Counted from the stretch's first letter, positions 24,965 through 35,121 are shown. The stretch is DNA of 64,000 bases from Acidimicrobiaceae bacterium (GCA_003162475.1 PMOI01000012.1:195739-259738); one strand, 5' to 3'. Translations and numbers: made by a program. Notes: generated by a model not told the origin, from the letters alone.

Positions 24965-24983
24965 GATGTCAGCGAATGACATC
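24965..24983. promoter_or_regulatory. Palindromic operator, probably for TetR regulator
   Basis: GATGTCA (24965-24971) and TGACATC (24977-24983) are perfect inverted arms around GCGAA. It lies in the gap between the divergent TetR gene and its neighbour, 53 bp before the latter's ATG. Further TGACA half-sites occur at about 24936-24951. Confidence 0.6.
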
Positions 24984-25036
24984 GCACCTGCTCGCGTAAG
25001 TCCTTTCGCGAGGAGAACGGCTACCTGGAGGTTTTT

Positions 25037-25963
25037 ATGCGCGTTTTTGTTACCGGTGCGTCCGGCTGGATCGGCTCCGCCGTCGTTCCTGAGCTCATCG
25101 GTGCTGGTCATCACGTCGTCGGGCTCGCGCGCTCAGACGACTCGGCCGAAGCACTCATCGCCGCCGGCGCCGAGGTTCACCGCGGCACGCTTGACGACCT
25201 CGACAGCCTTCGAAATGCCGCGAGCGCGTCGGACGGCGTGATCCACCTCGCTTTCAAGCACGACCTCGCCTTCACGGGTGACTTTCTGGGGGCTGCCGAC
25301 GCTGATCGTCTCGCCGTCGAGACCATCGGTGACGCGCTCGCGGGAAGTGATCGACCAATGGTTATAGCCTCCGGAACCCTCGGGCTCGCCCCGGGTCGAG
25401 TGGCGACCGAACTTGATGGACACGATGACACCCCAGCGAGGGTCGCCTTGGGCGAGGGTCCGCGAACTCGTTGGGCGACCGCTGAGTTCGTTCTCTCACT
25501 CGCTTCGCGCGGTGTCCGCTCGTCAATCATGCGACTGCCTCCGACGAATCACGGCGACGGCGATAACGGTTTCATCGCGACCGTGGTGGCCATCGCGCGC
25601 GACAAGGGCGTCTCTGGTTACATCGGCGACGGCACTAATCGATGGCCCGCCGTACACCGACTGGACTCCGCGCGCCTCTTTCGCTTGGCGCTCGAAGAGG
25701 CGCCCATGGGATCGACGCTGCACGCCGTCGCGGACGAGGGCGTGCCCATCCGCGACATCGCCGACGTCATCGGTCGGCATCTCGAGCTGCCCGTGGTCTC
25801 CGTTGCTCCTGAGGACGCCGGGGCGCATTTCTCCTGGCTCGCCCCCTTCCTCGCGCTCGACGCTCCAGCCTCCAGCGCGCTGACCCGCGAACTGTTGGAC
25901 TGGCAGCCATTGCAGCCGGGCCTTCTCGACGACCTCAACGAGGGCCACTACTTCGGCATCTGA
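25037..25963 (+). CDS. NAD(P)-dependent epimerase/dehydratase-like (extended SDR)
   Basis: A 308-residue extended/atypical SDR. The N-terminus [20 protein letters not shown] holds the TGxxGxxG nucleotide loop, and the body resembles the 3-beta-hydroxysteroid dehydrogenase/flavanone reductase-like branch ([13 protein letters not shown]). The classic YxxxK is not evident; the segment RTRWATAEF is at that place, so catalysis may be atypical. ATG is preceded by CTGGAGG. It is divergent from a TetR regulator with an operator between them, which suggests induction by a small molecule. Substrate unknown. Confidence 0.75.
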   Translation: MRVFVTGASGWIGSAVVPELIGAGHHVVGLARSDDSAEALIAAGAEVHRGTLDDLDSLRNAASASDGVIHLAFKHDLAFTGDFLGAADADRLAVETIGDALAGSDRPMVIASGTLGLAPGRVATELDGHDDTPARVALGEGPRTRWATAEFVLSLASRGVRSSIMRLPPTNHGDGDNGFIATVVAIARDKGVSGYIGDGTNRWPAVHRLDSARLFRLALEEAPMGSTLHAVADEGVPIRDIADVIGRHLELPVVSVAPEDAGAHFSWLAPFLALDAPASSALTRELLDWQPLQPGLLDDLNEGHYFGI

Positions 25964-26024
25964 TCAGCTGTCGGATCGTACGAGATCGAACCGCGTGGCG
26001 CAGGTTTGAACTTCTTCTCTTGGG

Positions 26025-26096
26025 TGCCCCCGGCAGGAGTCGAACCTGCGCACATGGCTTCGGAGGCCAATGCTCTATCCGCTGAGCTACGAGGGC
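26025..26096 (-). tRNA. tRNA-Arg (anticodon CCG)
   Basis: Read on the minus strand, acceptor arms GCCCTCG and CGGGGGC pair, the D arm is GCTC...GAGC, and the anticodon loop CTCCGAA gives CCG (plus-strand 26061-26063). The T arm GCAGGTTCGACTCCTGC is standard. The discriminator base is A and CCA is not encoded. One U-U mismatch ends the anticodon stem. Confidence 0.93.
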
Positions 26097-26309
26097 GGCG
26101 CGCTCAGCCTACTTCCACCATCTGAAAGAGCCTCTTTGGTTTTGAATTCAGGACCGTCGCCCAGAGACGTTCATGCGTACGAAACTGTCAATCGTCGCGT
26201 AGCGCCGTTGGCGGTGCCCCACCCGATCGAGCCCGCGTCATCGTCGAACGCGAGGAGTACGTTGCGTAACTTGTCGTCGCCCAACACAGCGACTGTGCTG
26301 GAACCGTCA

Positions 26310-27215
26310 CTACGCTTCGCCGACAGGGCGCCCGCCGGGTACGTCGATCTGCAGGGGCTGCATCTCGTAGGGCAGCAACTGTTGGCTTCGAACGTGGTGA
26401 GCTATCTCACTCATCGTGGCCACCCATACGTCGCGCGTTGCAATCGCTTCGGCCATCACGCGACCGAGGGCTTCGGCCCTGGCAGGTCGGCCCGAAAGGA
26501 AAGGGTGGGACGTATGAACGAAACAGCCACCCTCTTCGCGCATCGCCGTTAGATCGAGCAGCCACATCTCTTCGGTCTTGGCGGGGCTCTCGATGAGGCC
26601 GCTCCCGAACGCATCGGGAATGTAGCAGTACTGCTCCCAGTCGTCGAAGCCCCAACAGATGGGAATCTCCACGATGCTGGCCGAACGACCGTCGACCTTG
26701 AGTTCGTACGGCGCGTCGCCGTTCATGAGACTGCTGTCGTAGAGGAAATTTCGATCGTGCAACAGTCGTGGCGAGCGATAGTTCAGTTCCCACATGGGAG
26801 CTCGATAGCCAAGAGGGCGTACGCCCGCGACCTCAGCTAAGGCATCCAAGCCACGTTCGAGGTACTCGACTTCGGTGGCTTCGTCGACGCCCCCGAGCGG
26901 CTCGTGGAGGTAGCCATGGTGGGCGATCTCGTGACCCTCGGCCACGATGGATCGAACGACGTCGGGGTAGCGATGTGCCGTGTAGCCCGGCACGAAAAAC
27001 GTCGATCGCACCCCGAGACGACTGAGGAGTCGCAGTAAGCGCGGCACCCCTACGAGGGGTCCGTACTCCTGGTGACTCATGACACTCATCCGCGACGCGG
27101 AACCCGGCACTGCGATGAGGACGGCCGCCTCGGCGTCAAGGTCAAAGGTGAAACTGGCCGCCGCGCGAAAACCTTCGGGCCACGCGGTGCAGAACTGAGG
27201 TGAGAGTTCGGTCAT
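26310..27215 (-). CDS. Polysaccharide deacetylase-family protein
   Basis: A 301-residue NodB-fold protein. The metal Asp lies in FTFDLDAEA, the metal histidines in GHEIAHHGYLHE, and the later catalytic part in YRAPMWELN and HTSHPF. The same fold serves sugar deacetylases and PuuE-type allantoinases or imidases. It lacks a signal peptide, so it is probably cytosolic, which favours a small-molecule amidohydrolase over cell-wall deacetylation. Its ATG overlaps the upstream ureohydrolase stop (ATGA) and it ends a four-gene operon with cytosine deaminase. About 210 bp without a gene separate it from the tRNA. Confidence 0.78.
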   Translation of the reverse strand: MTELSPQFCTAWPEGFRAAASFTFDLDAEAAVLIAVPGSASRMSVMSHQEYGPLVGVPRLLRLLSRLGVRSTFFVPGYTAHRYPDVVRSIVAEGHEIAHHGYLHEPLGGVDEATEVEYLERGLDALAEVAGVRPLGYRAPMWELNYRSPRLLHDRNFLYDSSLMNGDAPYELKVDGRSASIVEIPICWGFDDWEQYCYIPDAFGSGLIESPAKTEEMWLLDLTAMREEGGCFVHTSHPFLSGRPARAEALGRVMAEAIATRDVWVATMSEIAHHVRSQQLLPYEMQPLQIDVPGGRPVGEA

Positions 27216-28183
27216 AGGGCGAAGAGCGAAAGGAACTCGTACGCCAAGTTGGCTGCAGCGATACCGGTGATCTCGGCGTGATCGTACGCGGGCGCGACCT
27301 CAACGATGTCGGCGCCAACCAACTGAGCGCCAGCAAAGCCTCGAATCAACCGGAAGAGTTCACGACTACTCAGTCCAGCACTCTCCGGTGTCCCCGTGGC
27401 GGGGGCGAACGCGGGGTCCAGCACGTCGATGTCAATCGATATATAGGTCGGCCGGTCACCGATGTGTTCGCGGAGCCGTTCAATGGTGACGTCGATACCC
27501 ACCTTGTCAATGTCGACGCAACTGAAGATCTGAAATCCCATGCCCTTGTCGTCGACCAGGTCCGTCCGGTCGTACAGTGAACCTCTAATACCGACGTGGG
27601 CGCTAGAACCCGGCACGAATAGACCCTCTTCCGACGCACGGCGAAACGGCGTCCCGTGCGTGTACGCGGCCCCGAAATAACTCGGCCACGTATCGAGGTG
27701 CGCGTCAAAGTGGACGAGTGCCACGGGCCCGTGCGCGTGGTTCATCGCTCGGAGCAACGGCAACGTGACGGTGTGGTCACCGCCGAGGCTCACGAGACGC
27801 TGACCACCCGCAATCAAAGAAGAAGCTCCCTGCTCGATCTCGCCGACTGCCTGCACGATGTCAAAGGGATTCGCGACCAAATCACCGGCGTCCACGACCT
27901 GCTGGGCGCCGAACGGATTGGCATCGAGAGATGGATTGTAGGGCCGTAACAGTCGCGACGATTGACGGATATGAGCCGGACCAAATCGGGCGCCCGGTCG
28001 ATACGTGACGCCACTGTCGAACGGGATCCCCACGACGGCGACGTCGTAACGCTCGACGTCCTCCAATCGGGGAAGTCGAGCAAAGGTACTAAGGCCCGCG
28101 TAACGCGGAACCTCGAGCCCGTTGACCTGGCCGACGACCGTCGATCCAACGTCGCCGTCGGCCGATTCGTCTCTCTTCGTCAC
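27212..28183 (-). CDS. Agmatinase-family ureohydrolase
   Basis: A 323-residue arginase/agmatinase-fold enzyme with the dinuclear manganese motifs GGDHT, DAHLDTW and SIDIDVLDPAFAPATGTPES. It releases urea from a guanidino compound; agmatine (giving putrescine) or guanidinobutyrate are the usual substrates for this branch. The start is GTG 28183. It is coupled to the deacetylase-like gene downstream and follows cytosine deaminase after about 100 bp. If it is an agmatinase, it would feed putrescine to homospermidine synthase and the amine catabolic operon elsewhere in the window. Confidence 0.82.
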   Translation of the reverse strand: MTKRDESADGDVGSTVVGQVNGLEVPRYAGLSTFARLPRLEDVERYDVAVVGIPFDSGVTYRPGARFGPAHIRQSSRLLRPYNPSLDANPFGAQQVVDAGDLVANPFDIVQAVGEIEQGASSLIAGGQRLVSLGGDHTVTLPLLRAMNHAHGPVALVHFDAHLDTWPSYFGAAYTHGTPFRRASEEGLFVPGSSAHVGIRGSLYDRTDLVDDKGMGFQIFSCVDIDKVGIDVTIERLREHIGDRPTYISIDIDVLDPAFAPATGTPESAGLSSRELFRLIRGFAGAQLVGADIVEVAPAYDHAEITGIAAANLAYEFLSLFAL

Positions 28184-28284
28184 GATCTATCTCTCTACTT
28201 TGTTGGCGACATCTCCGTCAATGCTGTGATGGAGTACCGGCTCTTCGACGTCGAGGTGGTCGCCGTCTCGCCGTGACGAGTATC

Positions 28285-29625
28285 TCACGAGACACTCTTC
28301 ACTTCGCCTCGCCACGACGCGCCCGCAGCGTCCTTCATGCGCACCCCATCGACGAACTCGGGTTCACGGCCGGGCCACTGCAGTGTGGTCGTGCTCGCTG
28401 GCGTCGTGGCCACAATCCGTCCACGAGAGATGACGTGCGAAGGTCGGACCTGGCGACGCACGAGATCGAACGTGTCGAGGGCGGGGAGCAGCAGTAGATT
28501 CGCGGGCTTACCTTCATCAATGCCGTAGCGATCCATAACGTTCAACGTCGCGGCCGCTCGATCGGTCACCATGCGATAGCACTCCACGATTTCATCGGGT
28601 GAGGTCATTTGGGTGGCGTGAGCCCCCACCAGCGCAATCTGAATTGGATTGGCGGTACCGAGTGGATACCAAGGATCCATGATGTCGTCGTGTCCAAAGG
28701 CGACGTTGACACCAGCGGCGAGCATCTCCTTCACTTGCGTGAGTCCTCGTCGTTTTGGATAGCCGTCGAAGCGTCCCTGTAAGTGCAAGTTGATCAGTGG
28801 ATTACTCACCAGGTTGATCCCCGAACGTAGCAAGATTCTCTGGAGTTTGTAACTGTAGGCCGGACCGTAGGACCCCATGGCCGTCGTATGGCTCGCCGTA
28901 ACTTTGTCACGAAGTCCACTGCGAAGAGCTTGCGTTGCCAGGACTTCAATGAAGCGTGACTGTTCGTCATCGATCTCATCGCAGTGCGCGTCCACGAGGA
29001 GTCCATGGCGTAGCGCTACGTCGACGGCGTACTCAATTGAACGAACGCCGTCCTCGCGCGTGTCCTCGAAGTGCGGAATCGCGCCAATCGCGTCGACCCC
29101 ACGTCGAGCCGCCTCCTCGAGGAGTTCCCTGCCGTTGGGAAAGGACTCGATGCCCTCCTGAGGGAAGGCCACCAGTTGCAGGTCGATGACGTCACGCATC
29201 TGATCTCGAAGTTCGATCAAAGCGTCGAGTGCGACGAACGAAGGATCGGTCACGTCGACGTGGCTACGGACATGCAGGACGCCGTTAGCTACGTACCATC
29301 GAAGTACCTCGGACACCCGGTCCGTGACGTCCTCACGGGTTAATGACTTCTTGCGTTCCGCCCAGCAGGCAATGCCTTCCCACAAGGTCCCGCTCAGATT
29401 CCATCGAGGTTCGCCCGCCGTCAACGCGGTGTCGAGATGGACGTGCGGCTCTACGTAGGGTGGCGACGCGAGCGTGCCGCGAGCTTCAATGACGGTTCTC
29501 GCCGTTATTGCTTCAGACGTGGTCGGTTGAATCTTGACGATCACGCCACCATCACAGTGAATATCGACGAATTCTGAAGTCGCGGCGTCAATAAGGCGCG
29601 CTTCGCGAATCAACAGATCAATCAA
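28285..29625 (-). CDS. codA: Cytosine deaminase
   Basis: A 446-residue amidohydrolase that follows E. coli CodA closely: PPYVEPHVHLDTALTAGEP, SGTLWEGIACWAERK, HCDEIDDEQSRF, TASHTTAMGSY and FGHDDIMDPWYPLGTAN. The metal ligands (HxH, the two later histidines and the Asp of GHDD) are intact. It converts cytosine (or related pyrimidines) to uracil and ammonia. The start is TTG with a strong GAGGGGGAAG ribosome-binding site. It lies directly behind an NCS1 permease, repeating the codBA arrangement. Confidence 0.9.
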   Translation of the reverse strand: MIDLLIREARLIDAATSEFVDIHCDGGVIVKIQPTTSEAITARTVIEARGTLASPPYVEPHVHLDTALTAGEPRWNLSGTLWEGIACWAERKKSLTREDVTDRVSEVLRWYVANGVLHVRSHVDVTDPSFVALDALIELRDQMRDVIDLQLVAFPQEGIESFPNGRELLEEAARRGVDAIGAIPHFEDTREDGVRSIEYAVDVALRHGLLVDAHCDEIDDEQSRFIEVLATQALRSGLRDKVTASHTTAMGSYGPAYSYKLQRILLRSGINLVSNPLINLHLQGRFDGYPKRRGLTQVKEMLAAGVNVAFGHDDIMDPWYPLGTANPIQIALVGAHATQMTSPDEIVECYRMVTDRAAATLNVMDRYGIDEGKPANLLLLPALDTFDLVRRQVRPSHVISRGRIVATTPASTTTLQWPGREPEFVDGVRMKDAAGASWRGEVKSVS

Positions 29626-29666
29626 ACTTCCCCCTCAGTCCGCGGTGTGCACGGAACTGGCTCAGC

Positions 29667-31067
29667 CTAGGTCGCCATCGCGTTGGTGTCGCGGCTGCTC
29701 TTCGTAGCCACGTACCGCAAGAGTGCGTAGACCGCACCGCCAACGACGAAGCCCACGGGGAAGGCGAGGTCGCCTCCGTGGAGCCACCTAGATGTCGCGA
29801 AACCAACGAGGAGCGACGTGTTCATAAAGGGGATAGCGGCAAGAAAGCCCACGATCAGCGAGATCAACGCATCCCAACGCGTGTGCAGCGAGTTGAATTC
29901 GACGATGTCACTAACGTCCATGATGGCCCGGTGGCGCCACCAGTCGACGATCTGGATTGCCGCGAACGGCGTCACCCAGTAGGTCGCGAAGAGTAGGACG
30001 TTTTGGAACTTGGTCGCGAGCGTGCCCGTGTTCAGCCACAAGGTGAGGAAGAACGCGGCGGCCGTCACGATGACTGCGATGTAGGGTCGCTTGATCCGCG
30101 CACCCGCGGCTTGGAGAGCGAGCGATCCGGAGTAGTCGTTCATCGCGTTCACCGAAACCGTCCCGATCCAGATGGCGATGAGAGCGAGCCCACCCAACAC
30201 CCCGCCGCCCAACAAGTGTTGGATTCCTCCGGACGTAGCGTTTACCACGAGTGACGCCGCCGCGAGACCAAGGATCTCGATCCATATGGACGAAAGCGAT
30301 ACACCCGCGAGCGAGAGCCAGAAGATCTTCTGACGTGACGTGTCTTGTTTCATGTACCGGCTGTAGTCCGAGGCGTACGCGCCCCACGAAATGACGAAAC
30401 TCGCAGAAATCGTCGTCATAAGAATGAAGCCGCCGACCAGAGTGGCGCCGTGGGCGGTTGCCGGCGCGTGCCAGTTTCCGATGCTGGCTAGCTTCACGGT
30501 GATAGCGACGAACATCGCACCCAAGACGAACGACATCCACTTTTGAAACAGGTGCATCACCTCGTACCCGAAGAGTCCGAGGACGCCCTGCATGACCAAC
30601 ACGATTAAGAGTCCTAGCCAGAAGGGGACGTGGATCAAGATGTGAATTGCCTGGGCTCCGAAGATTGCGTTAATCGCGTCCCAGGCGATCGTCGACATCC
30701 ATTGCAAGACTCCGGGGACCACGACGGTCTTTCCAAACGTCAATCGCGCGAGTGGAATCTGACCCACGCCAGTAACGGGCCCCCACGTACTCATCGTTGC
30801 AACGAGGAGACCTCCAAGGACCGTGCCGATCACGATGCTCACCACGCCCAGCCAGAATCCGACGCCTATGAAACTGGCCGTACCCAAGGTTCCAATGAAG
30901 AATCCGGCCGGAACCAAGTTCGGAGTAAACCACACCGTGAAGACGCGGTGCAAACGTCCGTATCGGTTGTGCTGTGGAATCGGCGCCATGCCGTGCATTT
31001 CGAGAGATGTTTCTCCTTCTTGCGATGGCATCGAGCCTTCATAAATACTGTTCTTATCGATTGTCAT
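29667..31067 (-). CDS. NCS1-family nucleobase permease (CodB-like)
   Basis: A 466-residue membrane protein with about 12 segments of the NCS1 nucleobase-cation symporter family. The segment GTVLGGLLVATMSTWGPVTG and the conserved SDYSRYM motif fit purine/cytosine permeases. The neighbour codA makes cytosine the likely cargo, with purines or allantoin possible. ATG 31067 follows a GGGGGGA ribosome-binding site. It is the first gene of the minus-strand operon, with a leader of up to 400 bp. Confidence 0.85.
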   Translation of the reverse strand: MTIDKNSIYEGSMPSQEGETSLEMHGMAPIPQHNRYGRLHRVFTVWFTPNLVPAGFFIGTLGTASFIGVGFWLGVVSIVIGTVLGGLLVATMSTWGPVTGVGQIPLARLTFGKTVVVPGVLQWMSTIAWDAINAIFGAQAIHILIHVPFWLGLLIVLVMQGVLGLFGYEVMHLFQKWMSFVLGAMFVAITVKLASIGNWHAPATAHGATLVGGFILMTTISASFVISWGAYASDYSRYMKQDTSRQKIFWLSLAGVSLSSIWIEILGLAAASLVVNATSGGIQHLLGGGVLGGLALIAIWIGTVSVNAMNDYSGSLALQAAGARIKRPYIAVIVTAAAFFLTLWLNTGTLATKFQNVLLFATYWVTPFAAIQIVDWWRHRAIMDVSDIVEFNSLHTRWDALISLIVGFLAAIPFMNTSLLVGFATSRWLHGGDLAFPVGFVVGGAVYALLRYVATKSSRDTNAMAT

Positions 31068-31476
31068 GTTCCCCCCTGGGACCAGTTAGTTCGCACGTTC
31101 GCCACTCCGATCTCACGTCTCAGGCGCGAGTACCGGTTACCCCTATTTCTGGAACTACTGCTCGGTCAATTTTGTCCACTTCCTTATGTTGACTCTTTGA
31201 AGTTAAGCATTAAATACTCCTGATGACACTCTTTAAGCACGCCTCGACAGTTCCGTCGCGATCGAGTGGCCTCAATTGGCGTACGAACCGGTCAACTTCA
31301 AGCTCGCTACGTTCGGTTCGTGGCGCGAGGTGCGTTTCGTAGCACCGAATATCGTGAATCGAAAGACGTTTCTGTCGTTTTTGGACTCAGTGGCGTGATT
31401 GCCTGCATCGTCGAGATTGTGCCAGACGTACGCGGCAAGGACCCCGGGTTCGGTTCGCAACTTCTAATGTTTACCT
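31068..31476. promoter_or_regulatory. Divergent intergenic region with palindrome (31164-31177)
   Basis: About 410 bp between the divergent permease operon and lysA contain no convincing gene. An imperfect palindrome GGTCAATTTTGTCC (31164-31177), form GGnCAA-nn-TTGnCC on the other strand, lies about 100 bp before the permease start and could bind a regulator. I see no known riboswitch class in the leader. Confidence 0.35.
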
Positions 31477-32748
31477 ATGAGTATTGAACCAATTCTCGCG
31501 ACGCTCTTTGCCGACACCGCGACGTTGCACGAAAGCGGCGTATCCGTGGGCGGAGTCGATCTGCGCGAACTCGCCACGAGGTACGGGACGCCGCTTTTCG
31601 TCTACGACGAGGAGACGCTTCGCGCACGTTGTCGCGAGGCCGCTGGTGCCTTTGACGACGGCGTTGCCTTCGCGTCGAAGAGTTTTCTCTGCGGAGCCAT
31701 GGCGCGCCTCGCCTTCGAGGAGGGGCTCTGCGTGGACGTGGCGACCGGCGGCGAGCTCGACATCGTGTTGCGCTCGGGCGTGCCGGCGAGTCGCGTCATT
31801 ATGCACGGCAATAACAAATCTCGCGAGGAGATCGCCCACGCTCTTGCCGCGGGAGTGCACCGCTTGGTGGTCGACAACTTCGACGAGATCGAACAACTGC
31901 GCCAAATGGTCAACCCCGAACAACCGCTCAACGCACTCGTCCGCGTCACGCCCGGCGTCGAAGCACATACGCACGAGTACGTGCGCACCGGCCAAGAGGA
32001 CACCAAGTTCGGCTTCTCCGTCTCGAACGGTGACGCTCGAAGGGCCATCACCGAGTTGCGCGCGATTCCCGGACTTCGCCTCCATGGCGTGCACGCCCAC
32101 ATTGGCTCGCAGATCTTTGAGGTGGATGGTTTTCGCGAGTCGATGTCCGTGCTGGCTGCCTTCACGCGCGACGACGACTTCGACGAACTCTGTATTGGCG
32201 GAGGGCTCGGCGTGGCGTACGTGGCGGGCGAGTCCGCGCCGTCAATCAACGAGTGGGCCGAATCGATACGCGACGCGGCGCGCGAAGGCGGACTTCGCGC
32301 AGACCTGCGGATTCTCGCCGAGCCCGGGCGCGCCATCGTGGCCCAAGCGGGCGTGACGATCTACTCCGTAGGCGTCGTCAAGCCCGTTACGCAGCGCATC
32401 TACATGGCGGTCGACGGGGGGATGAGCGACAATCCCCGTCCCGTGCTCTACGGCTCGGGCTACGAAGCTTTCGACGTCGATCTGCCCCTGGCGCCTCGTC
32501 CCCAAGTGGTTCGTCTCGTGGGTAAACACTGCGAAAGTGGGGACGTCTTGATTGACGAGGCGTACCTTCCGGCGCAAACGAAGGCCGGCAGTCTCGTCGC
32601 GACGCCGGTGACGGGTGCGTACGGCTACTCCATGGCGTCGAACTACAACCGGGTGCCACGTCCCGCGGTCGTCTTCGTTCGTGATGGGCAAGCGCACGAG
32701 GTCCTTCGACGTGAGACCTTCGACGACCTCGCACGACTCGAAGTGTGA
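31477..32748 (+). CDS. lysA: Diaminopimelate decarboxylase
   Basis: A 423-residue PLP enzyme (fold type III barrel) that decarboxylates meso-diaminopimelate to lysine. The PLP lysine is in VAFASKSF (about residue 65), the glycine loop for phosphate in CIGGGLGVAY, and the substrate cysteine in GKHCESGD. The ribosome-binding site is weak, so the start is less certain; it fits the family N-terminus. It heads the lysA-hom-thrC set as in other actinobacteria. Confidence 0.92.
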   Translation: MSIEPILATLFADTATLHESGVSVGGVDLRELATRYGTPLFVYDEETLRARCREAAGAFDDGVAFASKSFLCGAMARLAFEEGLCVDVATGGELDIVLRSGVPASRVIMHGNNKSREEIAHALAAGVHRLVVDNFDEIEQLRQMVNPEQPLNALVRVTPGVEAHTHEYVRTGQEDTKFGFSVSNGDARRAITELRAIPGLRLHGVHAHIGSQIFEVDGFRESMSVLAAFTRDDDFDELCIGGGLGVAYVAGESAPSINEWAESIRDAAREGGLRADLRILAEPGRAIVAQAGVTIYSVGVVKPVTQRIYMAVDGGMSDNPRPVLYGSGYEAFDVDLPLAPRPQVVRLVGKHCESGDVLIDEAYLPAQTKAGSLVATPVTGAYGYSMASNYNRVPRPAVVFVRDGQAHEVLRRETFDDLARLEV

Positions 32749-32753
32749 AAACG

Positions 32754-32774
32754 AACCCGCGCCAAGCGTGGGTT
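32754..32774 (+). other. Hairpin in lysA-hom spacer
   Basis: AACCCGCGC (32754-32762) can pair with GCGTGGGTT (32766-32774), one G-U pair, closing a 3-base loop. It lies between the lysA stop and the hom start with no clear T tract after it, so it may tune read-through or mRNA stability. Confidence 0.4.
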
Positions 32775-32785
32775 AGCCTTGTTTG

Positions 32786-34084
32786 ATGGAGAGACCGGTC
32801 GTGAGAGTCGGCGTGATCGGCGGTGGTTTCGTCGGCACGGCCCTCGTGCAACTCCTCACGGACCCCGCTCGTCACGCGGCTCTCGTCGACGGCGCGACGG
32901 CTCCCTTGGAACTCGTGGGCGTTGCGGTGCGCGACAAGAAAAGGCCTCATCCCGGCATTGACGACGCCCTCCTCACCACCGACGTCGACGCACTCATCGC
33001 GAACGACCTCGACGTGCTGGTCGAAGTGGCCGGCGGCGTGGAACCGTGTCGCACGTACCTCGAATCGGCGCTGAAATTGGGCGTCTCGGTGGTTACCGCC
33101 AACAAGGCGCTCATGGCCGAGAGTGGTACGCAGTTGGCCCAACTCGCCAACGAAAACGGCGCCGATCTCTTCTACGAGGCGGCCGTGGGCGGAGCGATCC
33201 CCATCCTTCGAGCGTTGCGCAGTTCACTCGCGGGCGAACGTATTAATCGGGTCATGGGCATCGTGAACGGCACCACCAACTACATCCTCACGAAGATGAC
33301 GAGCGAGGGGAGTGACTACGAGAGCGCTCTCGCCGAGGCTCAGTCTCTCGGTTACGCCGAAGCTGACCCGAGCGCTGACGTCGAGGGCTTCGACGCTGCG
33401 GCAAAGGTTCAGATACTCTCCACGCTCGCCTTCGGCACGCGTCTCAGTGGCGAAGAGATCGACCGCGAGGGCATCACTGGCATTCGCGCGCTCGACGTCG
33501 AGTTTGCGCGTCGCTCGGGCTACGTCATCAAACTTCTCGGCGTCGCCGAGCGCGTCGGCGACTCTGGCGTCTCGCGTCGAGCGCACCCGGCGATGGTTCC
33601 GATTCGTCACCCCCTCGCCTCGGTGAACGGCGCGATGAACGCAGTCTTCATAGAGGGCGTGAAGAGCGGCCCGCTGATGTGGCTCGGTCAAGGCGCGGGC
33701 GGCGAACCCACCGCCACGGCCGTCCTCGGTGACGTCCTCGACGCGGCGAGAAATCGGGTCAGCGGTCGCCACGATATTCCCTTCAGTGGTGACACGTCGC
33801 TGCACTACGTTCCGGGCGGTGCATTGTCGAGCGTGTTCTACCTCAGCGTCGACGTGCTTGACCGTCCGGGGGTGTTGGCGGAAGTCGCCGGCGTCTTTGG
33901 CCGACACGACGTCTCGATTCGCTCCATGGAACAAGAGGGCTTTGGCGACGAGGCCCGACTCTCGTTCCTGACGCACCACGCGATCAGCGCCGACGTCTTC
34001 GCCACGGTTGAGGAGTTGGCAGGGTCCGATTCGGTGGAGTCCGTGGGCGCGTGCATTCGAGTTATCGACGGGAGTTTCGAGTGA
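32786..34084 (+). CDS. hom: Homoserine dehydrogenase with ACT domain
   Basis: A 432-residue homoserine dehydrogenase that reduces aspartate semialdehyde to homoserine. The N-terminal nucleotide loop is [13 protein letters not shown], the signature [11 protein letters not shown] is at the active-site region, and a C-terminal ACT domain ([20 protein letters not shown]) probably senses threonine. ATG 32786 is preferred over the TTG one codon before. Its stop overlaps the thrC start as GTGA. Confidence 0.92.
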   Translation: MERPVVRVGVIGGGFVGTALVQLLTDPARHAALVDGATAPLELVGVAVRDKKRPHPGIDDALLTTDVDALIANDLDVLVEVAGGVEPCRTYLESALKLGVSVVTANKALMAESGTQLAQLANENGADLFYEAAVGGAIPILRALRSSLAGERINRVMGIVNGTTNYILTKMTSEGSDYESALAEAQSLGYAEADPSADVEGFDAAAKVQILSTLAFGTRLSGEEIDREGITGIRALDVEFARRSGYVIKLLGVAERVGDSGVSRRAHPAMVPIRHPLASVNGAMNAVFIEGVKSGPLMWLGQGAGGEPTATAVLGDVLDAARNRVSGRHDIPFSGDTSLHYVPGGALSSVFYLSVDVLDRPGVLAEVAGVFGRHDVSIRSMEQEGFGDEARLSFLTHHAISADVFATVEELAGSDSVESVGACIRVIDGSFE

Positions 34085-35118
34085 CGGGTTGGCAGGGACT
34101 ACTGAAGGAGTACGCCGAATGGCTCGATCTCGACGGCATTGACGACGTCGTCACACTGCACGAGGGGAACACGCCGCTGCTGCACGCCGATCGACTCTCG
34201 GAGCGGCTCGAAGCCGACGTCTGGTTGAAGTGTGAGGGAATGAACCCCTCGGGATCGTTCAAAGACCGTGGCATGACCATGGCGATCACCAAGGCGAAGG
34301 CGCAGGGTGCGAAGACCGTGATCTGTGGCTCGACCGGCAACACGTCCGCCGCGGCCGCGGCCTACGCCGCGAAGGCTGACATGGACTGCGTGGTCCTCGT
34401 ACCTGAGGGAAAGATCTCGCTCGGCAAACTCGCGCAGGCCATCATCTACGGCGCGCAGGTCTTGCAGATTCGTGGCAACTTCGACCAGGCCCTCAACTTG
34501 GCGCGTGAACTGACTCAACACCTACCCATCACCATCGTGAACTCCATCAACCCTGACCGCATCGAAGGACAAAAGACCGGTGCCTTCGAGATTGTCGACG
34601 TCTTGGGAAAGGCCCCGGACATCCTGTCGATTCCCGTGGGGAACGCCGGGAACATCACCGCCTACTGGCGGGGCTTCACGCAGTACCACTTCGCTCAACG
34701 ATGTTCGACGCTTCCCAAGATGTGGGGATTCCAAGCGGCCGGTGCCGCGCCAATCGTGCTCGGTCATCCCGTTGAAAACCCCGAGACTATCGCCACGGCC
34801 ATACGTATTGGCAACCCCGCGAGTTGGGTGCCGGCCCTCGAAGTGATCCACGAGTCCCTCGGTGACATCCGCGCCGTTACCGACGAAGAGATTCTTGACG
34901 CCTATCACTACGTCGCACGACACGAGTCCGTATTCTGTGAACCAGCGTCGGCTGCGTCAGTGGCGGGACTGTTGAAGTTTGGCGTCCCCAAGGGTTCGAC
35001 GGTGGTGTGCGTCTTGACGGGCAACGGTCTAAAGGATCCGGACACGGCCGTGGGATCGAGCGCGTCGCCCGACGTGGTGGACGCTTCACTGAGTGCACTC
35101 TTGGCCAAGTTGTCGTAA
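34081..35118 (+). CDS. thrC: Threonine synthase
   Basis: A 345-residue fold-type II PLP enzyme converting O-phosphohomoserine to threonine. The PLP lysine is in [11 protein letters not shown], the phosphate loop in GNAGN, and the substrate motif in [17 protein letters not shown] 34081 overlaps the hom stop, so the genes are coupled; the longer frame from 34051 is rejected. In many actinobacteria thrB follows here, but the next gene is rho, so homoserine kinase must be elsewhere. Confidence 0.92.
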   Translation: MTGWQGLLKEYAEWLDLDGIDDVVTLHEGNTPLLHADRLSERLEADVWLKCEGMNPSGSFKDRGMTMAITKAKAQGAKTVICGSTGNTSAAAAAYAAKADMDCVVLVPEGKISLGKLAQAIIYGAQVLQIRGNFDQALNLARELTQHLPITIVNSINPDRIEGQKTGAFEIVDVLGKAPDILSIPVGNAGNITAYWRGFTQYHFAQRCSTLPKMWGFQAAGAAPIVLGHPVENPETIATAIRIGNPASWVPALEVIHESLGDIRAVTDEEILDAYHYVARHESVFCEPASAASVAGLLKFGVPKGSTVVCVLTGNGLKDPDTAVGSSASPDVVDASLSALLAKLS

Positions 35119-35121
35119 CTG

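Noticed and set aside
26070..26552. 160-codon plus-strand frame running over the tRNA and deacetylase gene
   Set aside because: It starts inside the tRNA-Arg gene and has no domain.
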